Translations under genes and position numbers: made by a program | Part shown: piece after piece, positions 43,789-53,737 of the stretch | Position numbering within the stretch: position 1 is the stretch's first letter | Layout: each line of letters opens with the position of its first letter | NCBI GenBank assembly: GCA_016928775.1 | Contig: JAFGKD010000014.1 | Span: 37,849-101,848 of the forward strand | Length of the DNA: 64,000 nucleotides | Direction of reading: 5' to 3' | Source of the DNA: Candidatus Zhuqueibacterota bacterium | GTDB taxonomy: Bacteria; Zhuqueibacterota; Zhuqueibacteria; Residuimicrobiales; Krinioviventaceae | The notes under the pieces: generated by a model | What the model saw: the letters and a program-made list of their open reading frames with translations, nothing else | Told to the model about the DNA's origin: nothing | The model's database searches: none

Positions 43789-45984
43789 ATGAAAAGAGTG
43801 CTCTCCCTAACCTGTCTGCTTTTTCCTTTAATTCTCGTTGGACAATGGCAAACCTTTACAAATACGTCCGAAATCCGTCAGTTTACCATTGCGGATTCCA
43901 TGCTGTGGAGCGCTACCAATGGCGGCATCTTGCGCGTGAATGTCAATACCCTCGAATATAAAAAATTCACCAACACCGAAGGATTGGCGCAGATTGATGT
44001 TGTCGCTATAGCGCATAGCCCAAATGATCAGTTATGGGTGGCCATGCCGGATGGTTTGCTGCAAATTATGGCTATCGAGAGTGGAGAATGGGATAGCTAT
44101 AATGAGTTCCAGAATGAGATTAAAGTCAATGCGCTTATGCCGCATCACGATTTTGTCCTTGTTGGATTTGACAAGGGCATTGCCGAATTGCAGCTGGACG
44201 CCAAGAACAGATGGGAGCGTACCTGGAAAGCGGACATTGGTGCTGTGAACACTATATTAATTACTGGGGAGCATATTTGGGTTGGGCAGCAGGATGGCGT
44301 TCGGCGGATTCCGCTGGACTTTCCCAACAAGCAAATCCCCAGCGCGTGGGAACGGTACAGCGTCGGAGATGGTCTGCCCGGTAATGAGATCAATGAGCTG
44401 ATCCAGTTTGATGGAGAGATTGTTGCCGGGACAGCAACTGGCATTGGCTATTTCGATGGCCTTGAATGGTCGAGGTCCGAGCTAAGCGATCACAATGTTC
44501 AAAGTCTGTGCCGCTGGAAAGAGCAATTGGTCATCGCATCCCCCCTTGGCGTCAAAGTGCGCGATCAATACGGCCTCTGGACAAACGTCGGTCAGGCAGG
44601 CGCCAACAGCGTTTCTGTCAAAAGCTCGTCTAATGATAACTTGTGGCTCGGCACATCGGACGACGGCCTGCACGTGTGGGCGGATACATTATGGAATCCT
44701 CTTGCGCTCAATTGTCCCAATAGCAACGTTTTTAGCGACCTTCTTGTTGACCGGGATGGACATCTATGGGCGACGTCGACAAAAAAACCAACCGGTGGCG
44801 TATATTATTTTAATGGCACAACATGGAAAAATTTCACTCGACCAAATGGTTTGGCTACATTTGAATATCATGCCATCGAGGAAGACCTCCATGGTCGTAT
44901 CTGGGCTGGCAGTTGGGGAGGAGGTGTCACGCTTTTTGAAAAAGTGGGCGACGATTCCATCACATTCACCAATCTTTATAGTATGGACGGCAATTTGAGC
45001 GGCGTCATCGGTGCCGAGAATTATGTGGTGATTACTGATATAAAGTCGGATGAGCACGGTAACCTGTGGTTCCTCAACTCTGATGCCGATGATAAACGAG
45101 TCCTGCACGTCTATGATCTGGAAGACAGGTGGCAACACTGGCTTGCAACAGAAAGTGCGTCCGAGGAGGGCATACGCAGCGTCAAAGTTTTGTGTCTTGA
45201 AATTGACGCCACCGGCCGCAAATGGATCGGCACTGGCTCGTCCAGCGGCGGCGGTGCGAACGGACTGTCTGTCCTGGACGATAAAGGGACTCCCTTTGAT
45301 ACCAGTGATGATGATTTGAAAGGCTTTCTGGATGAAACCGAGGGATTGGAGAGTAATCATGTGACATCGCTGGCGGAAGACCAGAACGGCACAATGTGGA
45401 TTGGTACAACCAAAGGCTTGAATTACTGGTACGGCACTGTGGGTGCACGTTATAGTGTGATCAACGATAATATTCAGGCGCTTCTCGTCGATCCGCGCAA
45501 TAATACGTGGATTGGAACGGCGGGAGGTCTCAGCGTCCTTGAGGAAGATAATTTTACCTGGAAACATTATACAACGTCCAACAGTCAAATTGTCTCTGAT
45601 TTTATCAGTTGCCTGGCGTTTGACGAGGAGACCGGGGAACTCTACATTGGCACCACAAATGGTCTGTCTCGATTCAAAACCCCTTTTACAAAACCGGCAT
45701 CGAATCTGAATGCGGTGAAAGGTTATCCCAATCCATTTATCATCAGCGAAGAAAATCCGTTTTATTATATTGATAATCTGACGCTCAATCCGCACATCAG
45801 TATTTTTACGCCCGATGGTTATCTGGTCAAGACGTTTCCGAAAACTGACATATTGGGTGCCAGGGTGCGGTGGGATGGGACCAACAACGACGGCCAAATA
45901 GTGGCCAGTGGCATCTATGTATATCTTGTCACAACCAAATCAGGACAGAGTGCTTCTGGAAAGATTGCTTTTATCAAACCCTGA
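43789..45984 (+). CDS. Secreted two-component-type beta-propeller protein with sorting tail
   Basis: A 731-residue exported protein. A signal peptide (VLSLTCLLFPLILVG) is followed by propeller blades, each with a W-x-(G/A)-T/M-x-x-G-(L/I) element (LWSATNGGILRVN, LWVAMPDGLLQIM, IWVGQQDGVRRIP, LWLGTSDDGLHVW, MWIGTTKGLNYWY, TWIGTAGGLSVLE). The C-terminal domain starts KGYPNPF near residue 643 and has VRWDGTNNDGQIVASGIYVY, a FlgD-like sorting/anchoring domain. Propellers like this occur as sensor domains of histidine kinases, but no kinase is attached here. It is probably surface exposed, with unknown function. Confidence 0.88.
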   Translation: MKRVLSLTCLLFPLILVGQWQTFTNTSEIRQFTIADSMLWSATNGGILRVNVNTLEYKKFTNTEGLAQIDVVAIAHSPNDQLWVAMPDGLLQIMAIESGEWDSYNEFQNEIKVNALMPHHDFVLVGFDKGIAELQLDAKNRWERTWKADIGAVNTILITGEHIWVGQQDGVRRIPLDFPNKQIPSAWERYSVGDGLPGNEINELIQFDGEIVAGTATGIGYFDGLEWSRSELSDHNVQSLCRWKEQLVIASPLGVKVRDQYGLWTNVGQAGANSVSVKSSSNDNLWLGTSDDGLHVWADTLWNPLALNCPNSNVFSDLLVDRDGHLWATSTKKPTGGVYYFNGTTWKNFTRPNGLATFEYHAIEEDLHGRIWAGSWGGGVTLFEKVGDDSITFTNLYSMDGNLSGVIGAENYVVITDIKSDEHGNLWFLNSDADDKRVLHVYDLEDRWQHWLATESASEEGIRSVKVLCLEIDATGRKWIGTGSSSGGGANGLSVLDDKGTPFDTSDDDLKGFLDETEGLESNHVTSLAEDQNGTMWIGTTKGLNYWYGTVGARYSVINDNIQALLVDPRNNTWIGTAGGLSVLEEDNFTWKHYTTSNSQIVSDFISCLAFDEETGELYIGTTNGLSRFKTPFTKPASNLNAVKGYPNPFIISEENPFYYIDNLTLNPHISIFTPDGYLVKTFPKTDILGARVRWDGTNNDGQIVASGIYVYLVTTKSGQSASGKIAFIKP

Positions 45985-46070
45985 CATGATCGTGTGTTCA
46001 CAGTCAGGCGAACATATTTTATTCTGGGAATTCTCCTTCCACTTTCGAATCTAAAGAATGAGAGAGATAT

Positions 46071-47798
46071 ATGCTCAAGACTCTCTTTGTCAAAGATTAC
46101 GTCCTCATTGACGAGATCGAAATCGCTTTTGCTGCCGGCTTGAATATCATAACCGGAGAGACAGGCGCCGGCAAATCAATTCTGGTCGGTGCTCTTGGTG
46201 CCATTCTGGGTGAACCTTTGGCCAAGGACAGCATACGCACACATGCCTCCAAAGCGATCTTTGAAGCACATTTCGATATGTCCAGGGATATTCTTGAGAA
46301 TGTTTTTCAGCAATACAATATTGATGATTATGGAACACAATTAATCATCCGGCGCGAACTCCATGCCGAGGGAAGGAGTCGTGCGTTTGTGAATGATTCA
46401 CCGGTTTCATTGGCGGTATTATCGGAAATTGGCGATGTGTTGGTCGACCTGCATGGCCAACATGAACATCAACGACTGCTCAAACCCAGCACACATGTCG
46501 ATTATCTCGACGCATTTGCTGGTCATCTTGCACTCATTAACGATATCAAAGAATCATATAACACCCTCAAACATATACAGCGTCAAATAACAGATCTATT
46601 GGAGCGACAACAGCAAGCAAACCAGGCACGCGATGTGCTCATGTTTCAGCTAAATGAAATTTCAGCTGTCGATCCCGAAGACGGTGAGGATGACGCGCTC
46701 CAGCATGATGAAAATATACTCAGAAATGCCGAACTGTTATTTGAAAAAACCAATGCGCTCTACGAGCTGCTTTACGATCGAGATGGAGCCGTTGCCGAGC
46801 ATCTGAGAACTGCTGAAAAAATCCTTGCCGAGATCAGCCAGATTGATGCAAAATTTGAAACCAGCCGTCAGGAATGCGAAAATGCCCGTATCATTGTGGA
46901 TGATATCTCCTCCGCATTGCAACGATACGCGAGCAACATCACATTTGATGCAGAAAAGCTGGAAAAGATCAGGCAACGCCTGTTGCTGCTCAATGGTTTG
47001 AAAAAAAAATACGGCGGCAGTTTGGGCAGCGTTTTGATTCACAAGAAGAAGATTCAACAAGAGCTGGAGCTTCTTGAGAATCTGCAAGAGTCCATTAGCG
47101 AACTCCGGTCTCAACGTGAAACAGAAAGAGCTCGCCTCACGGCTTTTTGTTTGTCAGCCTCACAAAAAAGAGAGCAGAGTGGCTGCCAATTGACCAAAAA
47201 TGTGACGGAAGAGTTAGCTCATCTGGGCATGACCAGGGCTGAATTCAAGGTTATCAACAGTCATAGCGAAACTGAAAAAATGAGCTATATTATTGTTGAT
47301 GGCAAGAAAATTGCTGTGGGGCCGAAAGGTATCGATGTCGTTGAGTTCGTTATCCGATCAAATCCGGGCGAAACTTTCAAGCCCATGGTCAAAGTTGCTT
47401 CGGGTGGTGAAATCTCGCGTATCATGTTGGCGCTTAAAACGTTGTTAGTGGAATCGGACAACGTTCCCGTTTTGGTCTTTGACGAAATCGATGCTGGTAT
47501 TTCAGGACGCATTGCCCAGTCTGTTGGCGCCAGTTTGCGTAATTTGGCACAAAGCCATCAGATTATTTGTATCACTCATTTGCCGCAAATTGCGAGTATG
47601 GCACATCATCATTATCTGGTGGAAAAAGTTGCTGATGAACAGCGAACCCGGACACTCATCAAAAAATTACACGATAGTGAGCGGCTTGAGCAAATCGCAC
47701 GACTCTTTGGCGGTGAAAAAGTGACACAAGCCCATCTGAAAAGTGCGGCTGAATTGATGCAGGAATCGGCGCAGGTAGCTGAAAAACATAATCAATAA
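46071..47798 (+). CDS. recN: DNA repair protein RecN
   Basis: A 575-residue SMC-like ATPase for double-strand-break repair. Walker A is ITGETGAGKSILVGALGAIL near the N-terminus. DLHGQHEHQRLLKPSTHVDY is a RecN hallmark, and a coiled-coil arm fills the middle. The C-terminal ASGGEISRIMLALKTLL is the ABC signature, and VLVFDEIDAGISGRIA is Walker B, followed by ICITHLPQIASMAHHHYLVEK. The gap upstream contains CGAAC near 46009 but no complete LexA box that I can recognise. Confidence 0.97.
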   Translation: MLKTLFVKDYVLIDEIEIAFAAGLNIITGETGAGKSILVGALGAILGEPLAKDSIRTHASKAIFEAHFDMSRDILENVFQQYNIDDYGTQLIIRRELHAEGRSRAFVNDSPVSLAVLSEIGDVLVDLHGQHEHQRLLKPSTHVDYLDAFAGHLALINDIKESYNTLKHIQRQITDLLERQQQANQARDVLMFQLNEISAVDPEDGEDDALQHDENILRNAELLFEKTNALYELLYDRDGAVAEHLRTAEKILAEISQIDAKFETSRQECENARIIVDDISSALQRYASNITFDAEKLEKIRQRLLLLNGLKKKYGGSLGSVLIHKKKIQQELELLENLQESISELRSQRETERARLTAFCLSASQKREQSGCQLTKNVTEELAHLGMTRAEFKVINSHSETEKMSYIIVDGKKIAVGPKGIDVVEFVIRSNPGETFKPMVKVASGGEISRIMLALKTLLVESDNVPVLVFDEIDAGISGRIAQSVGASLRNLAQSHQIICITHLPQIASMAHHHYLVEKVADEQRTRTLIKKLHDSERLEQIARLFGGEKVTQAHLKSAAELMQESAQVAEKHNQ

Positions 47799-47812
47799 AA
47801 GAGGGTGTAAAG

Positions 47813-48859
47813 ATGTCAAAAAAATCATACCGATCAGTGCTTTTGGCACTTACGATAATGCTGCTTGGACTTTTTATGTTGTGCGCTCACAAGCAAACGA
47901 TTGTAACTCCTGGAGAAGACCTGACTAGCGGCGACGACGAATTCAGAGAAGAGCTCCTCGAAATGCTCGACCTGGCAAATGGTGGTCAGGAAACAACCAT
48001 GTTTGCAGCGACAAGCGAACCGGAATCAGCCTCGTCCGAGCCAGGGTCGCCGGAACCTGTCATGGAAGCGGAAGTATCCGATGAGAATGACCTGAGCGCC
48101 GATGAGGAAGAGTTGCTGGCACTATTGGCAGGCCTGGAAGAAGAGGCTGCTGCAGAAGTGACCATTGATGAAACAGATGCGCCAACGTCGGAGATTGTCC
48201 AATCTCAAGATCAAGTTGAAGAAGAGGATGCGCCTGCACCGGTATCTGCTGGCTATTTGGCGTATAATGAACTGATGAGTGAAGTTGAGCGCCTGGAAAT
48301 GATCCTGGAGCAGCGCAGTGAGCAGGTGGACAGTTTACATCGTATCATCGATAATCGTAATGCGCGAATCATGGAATTGGAAAATAACATCGTAGATGCC
48401 ACATCCTTCGCCTCATATTCTGCGGAGCCAGAACCAGTGGTTGTCTCGACAAAAACGGCCAAAACATATGAACCCACGCTGGTGCACAGCGGCCCCTACG
48501 CTGATAAATATAACGAAGGCCGTCGACAATTTGAGTTATACAATTATGATAGCTGCATCGAGACGATGATGTCCCTGCTCGAGCAAGATCCGAATCATCC
48601 TTTAGCCGATAATGCACAATACTGGATTGGCGAATCGTATTACGGATTGAAACAATATCAAAAGGCTATCCTCGAGTTTCAAAAGGTCTTTGCTTTTGAA
48701 AAACGCGACAAATATGATGACTCTCAACTTATGATTGGCCTGAGTTATGTTCGCCTGGGTCAATCTGAAATGGCGCGTTCGACATTTGGTGAGTTCCTGG
48801 ATACTTATACCGGCAGCGAATATACCGGTGTGGCGAAGCGGTATTATTATAACATTTGA
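47813..48859 (+). CDS. TPR protein resembling CpoB/YbgF
   Basis: A 348-residue envelope protein. A hydrophobic N-terminus (SVLLALTIMLLGLFMLCA) is a signal peptide or anchor; the cysteine there lacks a good lipobox. A long acidic low-complexity region follows (about 35-145), then a coiled coil (ELMSEVERLEMILEQRSEQV, about 152-190). The C-terminal TPR domain (about 225-345; RRQFELYNYDSCIETM, QYWIGESYYGLKQYQKAILE and GLSYVRLGQSEMARSTFGEF) is the YbgF/CpoB type that assists the Tol-Pal or cell-division machinery. It lies 14 bases after recN. Confidence 0.8.
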   Translation: MSKKSYRSVLLALTIMLLGLFMLCAHKQTIVTPGEDLTSGDDEFREELLEMLDLANGGQETTMFAATSEPESASSEPGSPEPVMEAEVSDENDLSADEEELLALLAGLEEEAAAEVTIDETDAPTSEIVQSQDQVEEEDAPAPVSAGYLAYNELMSEVERLEMILEQRSEQVDSLHRIIDNRNARIMELENNIVDATSFASYSAEPEPVVVSTKTAKTYEPTLVHSGPYADKYNEGRRQFELYNYDSCIETMMSLLEQDPNHPLADNAQYWIGESYYGLKQYQKAILEFQKVFAFEKRDKYDDSQLMIGLSYVRLGQSEMARSTFGEFLDTYTGSEYTGVAKRYYYNI

Positions 48860-48897
48860 GTATTTAGTCATTCGTAAGAAAAAATTTTTTTTAACTT

Positions 48898-48925
48898 TTG
48901 ACATTAATTTTGAATTCTCTATCTT
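48898..48925 (+). promoter_or_regulatory. Probable promoter of dnaE
   Basis: TTGACA at 48898-48903 and TATCTT at 48920-48925 are separated by 16 bases, in an AT-rich stretch about 60 bases upstream of the dnaE start. No other promoter-like pair is visible in this 127-base gap. Confidence 0.45.
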
Positions 48926-48986
48926 TAACACGTGTTAGAAAAGGTGATACGTTACACGAACACGACATGATGTTAAAGGAGAGAAC

Positions 48987-51900
48987 GTGGCAGATTTTGT
49001 TCACCTGCATAATCATTCGCATTATAGCCTGTTAGACGGCGCCTGCAAAATAAAAGACCTCATCAAAAAGACTCTCGCCTATGAAATGAACGCCATCGCG
49101 CTAACCGATCATGGCAACATGTTCGGCGCGGTGGAATTTTATAAAGCCGCCCGCGCACAAGGTATCAAACCGATTATAGGATCTGAAGTTTATATCGCAC
49201 CTGGCAGTCGATTCGACAAGGGTGGCGATAAAAAGTCCGGCGGTCATTCCTACCATCTCGTCTTGCTGTGCAAGAATGATATCGGCTACAAAAATTTGAT
49301 GAAATTGGTCTCATTCGGCTACACACAGGGATTTTATTATAAACCGCGAATTGACCTCGAGCTGCTCGGAACGTATTCTGAAGGTTTGGTCGCCCTGAGT
49401 GCCTGTCTGAAGGGTGAGGTGGCGAGTACGTATCTTCGCAGCGGCTACGAGAGCGCATTAAACGTTGTGCAAAAATATGTCGATATCTTTGCAGATGATT
49501 TTTACCTCGAAGTTCAGAATCACGGCATTCCTGAGGAAGATCACGTTCGTGAGGGCATTTATAAAATAGGGGCACATACGGGCATCAAAATTGTCGCCAC
49601 AAACGATATCCACTACCTTGAAGAAGAACATTGGGAAGCCCATGATGTGCTCTTGTGTCTTCAGACCGGCAAAGACTATGATGATCCGAATCGAATGCGT
49701 TATAACTCACATGCATTGTTTTTCAAGAATTATGACCAAATGCGATCGCTTTTTCCAGATCGTCCCAATGTGCTGGAGAATTCCCTGGAAGTCGCGGACA
49801 AGTGTCATCTGGATGTTGAGCTTGGCAGGTACCATCTACCCGCATTTGAGATTCCGAAGGATAATGGAAGCAAAAGCCTGGCGGAATACTTGAGAAAATT
49901 GGCCTACAAAGGTTTGCAGGAGCGGTATACAAAGATCACACCTGAGATCGAGAACCGTCTGGAACGCGAGCTCGATGTGATCAGTAGCATGGGGTATGAT
50001 GGTTATTTTTTGATCACGCAAGATTTTATTAATTACGCCAAACAGCAACGTATCCCGGTGGGACCAGGACGCGGCTCGGCAGCCGGTTCTCTCGTCGCCT
50101 ATTGCCTCGGCATCACTGATCTTGATCCGATCAAATATGATCTCTATTTTGAACGCTTTTTGAATCCAGAGCGCGTCAGCATGCCGGATATTGATATTGA
50201 TTTTTGCTATGAGCGCCGTGAAGAGGTCATTGATTATGTGAAGAGAAAGTATGGCGCCAACAGCGTTTGCCAAATCATCACTTTTGGCACGATGGCGGCG
50301 CGCGCTGTGGTACGTGATGTGGGGCGCGTTCTCAAAATGAGCTATGGCGATGTTGATAAAATTGCCAAACTGATTCCGACACAATCAAAAAGCCTGGACG
50401 ATGCGCTGTCAACTGTCAAAGAGCTGAAAAATCTGAGTGAGCGTGATGAAACGCATCGTCGCCTGATTCAATATGCGCGTGTGCTCGAGGGACTGGCGCG
50501 CCATTCCTCTACTCACGCCGCTGGTGTTGTCATTGCGCCGGGTGAATTGACGGATTATATCCCGCTTTATAAAACCAAAGATGGCGACATTACCACACAA
50601 TATGAGATGAAAGTGCTCGATGAAACCGGCATGCTCAAAATGGATTTCCTCGGTTTGCGCACTCTCACGGTTATACAATATGCTGTTGAAGCCATTGCCC
50701 GTAAAGGCATCAAAATTGATCTGAAAAATTTGCCCCTGGATGATCCGAAAGTCTATGAGCTGTTTGGCAACGGCCATACGGTGGGCATCTTTCAATTTGA
50801 GAGCTCGGGTATGCAAGAGTATCTCAAAAAACTCAAGCCGACATCCATCGAAGATTTGATTGCCATGAATGCCCTCTATCGCCCCGGACCGATGGCGATG
50901 ATTGATGATTTTATTGATCGAAAATATGGCCGCAAAAAGATCGAATATCTGCATCCCAAACTGGAAGGGATTCTTCATAACACCTACGGCATCATTGTCT
51001 ATCAGGAGCAAGTGATGCGGATCGCCAGTGACCTTGCCGGTTATTCCCTCGGGGGCGCGGACTTGTTACGGCGCGCCATGGGCAAGAAAAAAATCGAAGA
51101 GATGGAAAAGCAGCGCCTCATTTTTATCGACGGCTGTAAAAAGAACGGTATCCCGGAGCAGAAAGCGCGTGAAATTTTCAGCTATATGGAAGAATTTGCC
51201 AAATATGGATTCAACAAGTCGCACTCGGCGTCCTACTCGGTCGTGGCGTATCAAACAGCTTATCTCAAAGTCCATTATCCGGCTGAATTTATGGCGGCAA
51301 CCATCAGCAGCGAAATGAACAGCAGTGACCGCGTCACCATTCTGCTGGAAGAGTGCCGTCGCATGGGTCTTGATGTGCTGCCACCGGATGTCAATGAAAG
51401 CAATTGGGACTTTGTTGTTGCTGAAGGCAAGATTCACTTTGGTCTCGGCGCGGTGAAAAATGTCGGCAAAGGGGCGGTCGAATCGATCGTCAACGAACGA
51501 CAGGAAAATGGCCCCTACTCATCCATATTTGATTTGGCTCGTCGTATGAATCAATCGTCCGTCAATCGCAAAGTTTTCGAGAGCCTTTCGGAAGCCGGCG
51601 CCTTTGACAGCCTGATTGGAACGAGAGCTCAGCAATACGCCGCGGTTGAAGCGGCTGTTGAATTTGCTCAAAAGACACGCAGAGCGAACGGCAGTGATAA
51701 TCAGGCGTCACTATTTGACTTTGATGGAGACAAAGCGTTCGAAATTCCTGAACCATCCTTACCCGTTGTTGAAGAGTGGAAGCAGAATGATATCTTGCAC
51801 CGCGAGAAGAATATTTTAGGCTTTTTCCTCTCCGGTCATCCATTGGATGACTATCGCGATGAAGTCAATGCCTTCTCAACTCTCGCGCTCGACCACGCCG

Positions 51901-52418
51901 CTGAACAAAAGGATCAGACGCCGGCTCGAATTTGCGGCATCATCAGCGATGTCAAAATGCACATGGATCGTAAAAAACGTCCCATGGCCTTTTTCAAAGT
52001 CGAAGATTTTACCGGCAGTATCGAAGGGCTTGCTTTTGCAGATGCGTATGAGACTTATCGGGCATATATCTATGTGGATTCGATGGTCGTGATTTCGGGT
52101 AGAATCAATGCGCGGGAAGGCAGCGAACCCAAATTGATTGTCAATGAAGTGTACACGCTGGAAGAAGCCCGAAAAAAATTCACCCGCAATCTGGTACTGT
52201 CTGTCGAAACCGATCACGTGAATACAAACCTCCTGGACGAGGTGCGCACCATCCTGGATGTTCACCGCGGAGAAATCCCGGTCTACATAAACATGAAAAC
52301 ACCCGGCAACGGCACATATGTTTTAAAGTCGCGATCGCTCAAGATAAAACCTACGCTCGAGTTAGTTGAACAATTACGCGATAAAATTGGCCGTCAAAAC
52401 GTTTGGGTCGGTGGCTAA
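48987..52418 (+). CDS. dnaE: DNA polymerase III subunit alpha
   Basis: A 1143-residue replicative polymerase of normal DnaE1 length. The PHP domain opens FVHLHNHSHYSLLDGACK and has ALTDHGNMFGAVEF. The catalytic core has VGPGRGSAAGSLVAY (near 357), RVSMPDIDIDFCYERR with the catalytic aspartates near 400, and HSSTHAAGVVIAPGEL. FNKSHSASYSVVAYQTAYLK and an OB-fold near the C-terminus (ARICGIISDVKMHMDRKKRP) complete the set. Start GTG 48987 follows AAAGGAGAG. Confidence 0.98.
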   Translation: MADFVHLHNHSHYSLLDGACKIKDLIKKTLAYEMNAIALTDHGNMFGAVEFYKAARAQGIKPIIGSEVYIAPGSRFDKGGDKKSGGHSYHLVLLCKNDIGYKNLMKLVSFGYTQGFYYKPRIDLELLGTYSEGLVALSACLKGEVASTYLRSGYESALNVVQKYVDIFADDFYLEVQNHGIPEEDHVREGIYKIGAHTGIKIVATNDIHYLEEEHWEAHDVLLCLQTGKDYDDPNRMRYNSHALFFKNYDQMRSLFPDRPNVLENSLEVADKCHLDVELGRYHLPAFEIPKDNGSKSLAEYLRKLAYKGLQERYTKITPEIENRLERELDVISSMGYDGYFLITQDFINYAKQQRIPVGPGRGSAAGSLVAYCLGITDLDPIKYDLYFERFLNPERVSMPDIDIDFCYERREEVIDYVKRKYGANSVCQIITFGTMAARAVVRDVGRVLKMSYGDVDKIAKLIPTQSKSLDDALSTVKELKNLSERDETHRRLIQYARVLEGLARHSSTHAAGVVIAPGELTDYIPLYKTKDGDITTQYEMKVLDETGMLKMDFLGLRTLTVIQYAVEAIARKGIKIDLKNLPLDDPKVYELFGNGHTVGIFQFESSGMQEYLKKLKPTSIEDLIAMNALYRPGPMAMIDDFIDRKYGRKKIEYLHPKLEGILHNTYGIIVYQEQVMRIASDLAGYSLGGADLLRRAMGKKKIEEMEKQRLIFIDGCKKNGIPEQKAREIFSYMEEFAKYGFNKSHSASYSVVAYQTAYLKVHYPAEFMAATISSEMNSSDRVTILLEECRRMGLDVLPPDVNESNWDFVVAEGKIHFGLGAVKNVGKGAVESIVNERQENGPYSSIFDLARRMNQSSVNRKVFESLSEAGAFDSLIGTRAQQYAAVEAAVEFAQKTRRANGSDNQASLFDFDGDKAFEIPEPSLPVVEEWKQNDILHREKNILGFFLSGHPLDDYRDEVNAFSTLALDHAAEQKDQTPARICGIISDVKMHMDRKKRPMAFFKVEDFTGSIEGLAFADAYETYRAYIYVDSMVVISGRINAREGSEPKLIVNEVYTLEEARKKFTRNLVLSVETDHVNTNLLDEVRTILDVHRGEIPVYINMKTPGNGTYVLKSRSLKIKPTLELVEQLRDKIGRQNVWVGG

Positions 52419-52487
52419 TCGGCTGCGACAGCATGCTGATGAGCGTCCACATTTTAGATCATTGTTGAAAAAAGATAGGGAGATAAA

Positions 52488-53084
52488 ATGGAAAAGCTTA
52501 TTCATGAAATTAAAGAGTTGCTCCTCGCACCGGCGAAGCTGTTTGAACGCCTGAAACAGGAGGAAACATCGCAATCAGAGATTACCAAGACCATCCTCGT
52601 CTATGTCGCTGCAATTCCGGCAATTGCCGGTTTCATAGGCCTGGTTGTTATCGGCTCCAGCGGGCCATACTACGGTCTTTATACACACTCTCGAGTATCT
52701 ATTTTCTCCGGCCTCATTTGGGCCGTAGTGCTGTTTGTGCTGACGATCATTGGCGTCTATCTTGTCTCGTTTATTGTCAGCGGACTCGCGCCAAAATTTG
52801 GTGGCATTAAAAATGAACTCAATGCCTTCAAATTGACCGTTTACAGCTTTGTCCCTTTGTTGGTATTAGGCGCTTTTAGCATGATTCCTGCACTTTCGGG
52901 CTTGTTTATTTTGGGACTTTATGGCATTTATCTGTTTTATATCGGAGCCCCGATATTGATTGAGATACCAGAAGAAAAGGTACTAACATTTACGGTCATT
53001 GTGTCCCTGATAAGTATTATGATCACGATCTTGTTCTACAGCATTGCCGGCAAGGTGATCGTCACGCAGGTGCCGAATTTATGA
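52488..53084 (+). CDS. Yip1-family membrane protein
   Basis: A 198-residue inner-membrane protein with about five helices. The short amphipathic N-terminus (HEIKELLLAPAKLFERLKQE) and the helices ILVYVAAIPAIAGFIGLVVI, LIWAVVLFVLTIIGVYLVSF and VPLLVLGAFSMIPALSGLF fit bacterial Yip1 proteins. Function in bacteria is unknown. The start follows GATAGGGAG; the macro-domain gene begins 50 bases downstream on the same strand. Confidence 0.85.
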   Translation: MEKLIHEIKELLLAPAKLFERLKQEETSQSEITKTILVYVAAIPAIAGFIGLVVIGSSGPYYGLYTHSRVSIFSGLIWAVVLFVLTIIGVYLVSFIVSGLAPKFGGIKNELNAFKLTVYSFVPLLVLGAFSMIPALSGLFILGLYGIYLFYIGAPILIEIPEEKVLTFTVIVSLISIMITILFYSIAGKVIVTQVPNL

Positions 53085-53134
53085 ACATCATACACGCTAT
53101 TTTGGCACAATAAGCCTGTGGATGGTTTAATACG

Positions 53135-53668
53135 ATGAAAAAAAATATCAATGATTCTCTGATCGAAATCATCAGAGGGGACATCACCGAGATGGCGACA
53201 GATGCCATTGTGAATGCGGCGAATGAGCGTCTGGCACACGGTGGTGGCGTTGCTGGCGCCATTGTGCGAAAAGGCGGCAAGATTATTCAGCAAGAAAGCG
53301 ATAATTGGGTGGCACAACATGGCCGTGTAGCCACGGGTTCTGCAGCCATCACCCGTGGCGGTGATCTCAAGGCACGCTATGTCATTCATGCTGTAGGACC
53401 GGTGATGGGATCTGGCGATGAAGATGAAAAACTAAAATCAGCCACGCTGTCTGCCCTCAAATTGGCAAAAGAATATGGCCTTTCAAGCCTGGCTTTTCCG
53501 GCGATCAGCACAGGAATTTTCGGCTATCCGGTTGAACGATGCGCCAGAGTGATGCTGCTAACTGTCGCTGATTATCTGGACAACGAGACATGCCTCGAAC
53601 GAATTGTATTTTGTTTATTTGATGAGCATTCACTGCAGATATTTACAAATGAGATAAAACGACTTTGA
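53135..53668 (+). CDS. Macro domain protein (ADP-ribose / O-acetyl-ADP-ribose hydrolase type)
   Basis: A 177-residue single macro domain. The ligand-binding motifs are clear: IIRGDITEMATDAIVNAANE (G15-D16-I17; N27-AA-N30), LAHGGGVAGAIVRKGG (gly-rich loop 36-43), VIHAVGP, and LAFPAISTGIFGYPVERCAR (phosphate loop). The double Asn and the glycine loop match the MacroD/YmdB class, which removes ADP-ribose from proteins or deacetylates O-acetyl-ADP-ribose. No ADP-ribosyltransferase is visible nearby. Confidence 0.93.
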   Translation: MKKNINDSLIEIIRGDITEMATDAIVNAANERLAHGGGVAGAIVRKGGKIIQQESDNWVAQHGRVATGSAAITRGGDLKARYVIHAVGPVMGSGDEDEKLKSATLSALKLAKEYGLSSLAFPAISTGIFGYPVERCARVMLLTVADYLDNETCLERIVFCLFDEHSLQIFTNEIKRL

Positions 53669-53737
53669 CAAAGCTGTTGTATATATGAGTTATTTTCTTT
53701 ACTATTTACAAGATCAATTAGATGAGAGGGAAGCACC

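Noticed and set aside
44764..45897. Long minus-strand open frame (377 codons) inside the propeller gene
   Set aside because: It is antisense to a well supported propeller protein; the translation shows no domain and has no ribosome-binding site.
46001..46030. Possible LexA/SOS box before recN
   Set aside because: CGAAC is present but the matching inverted half-site is not; too weak to call.
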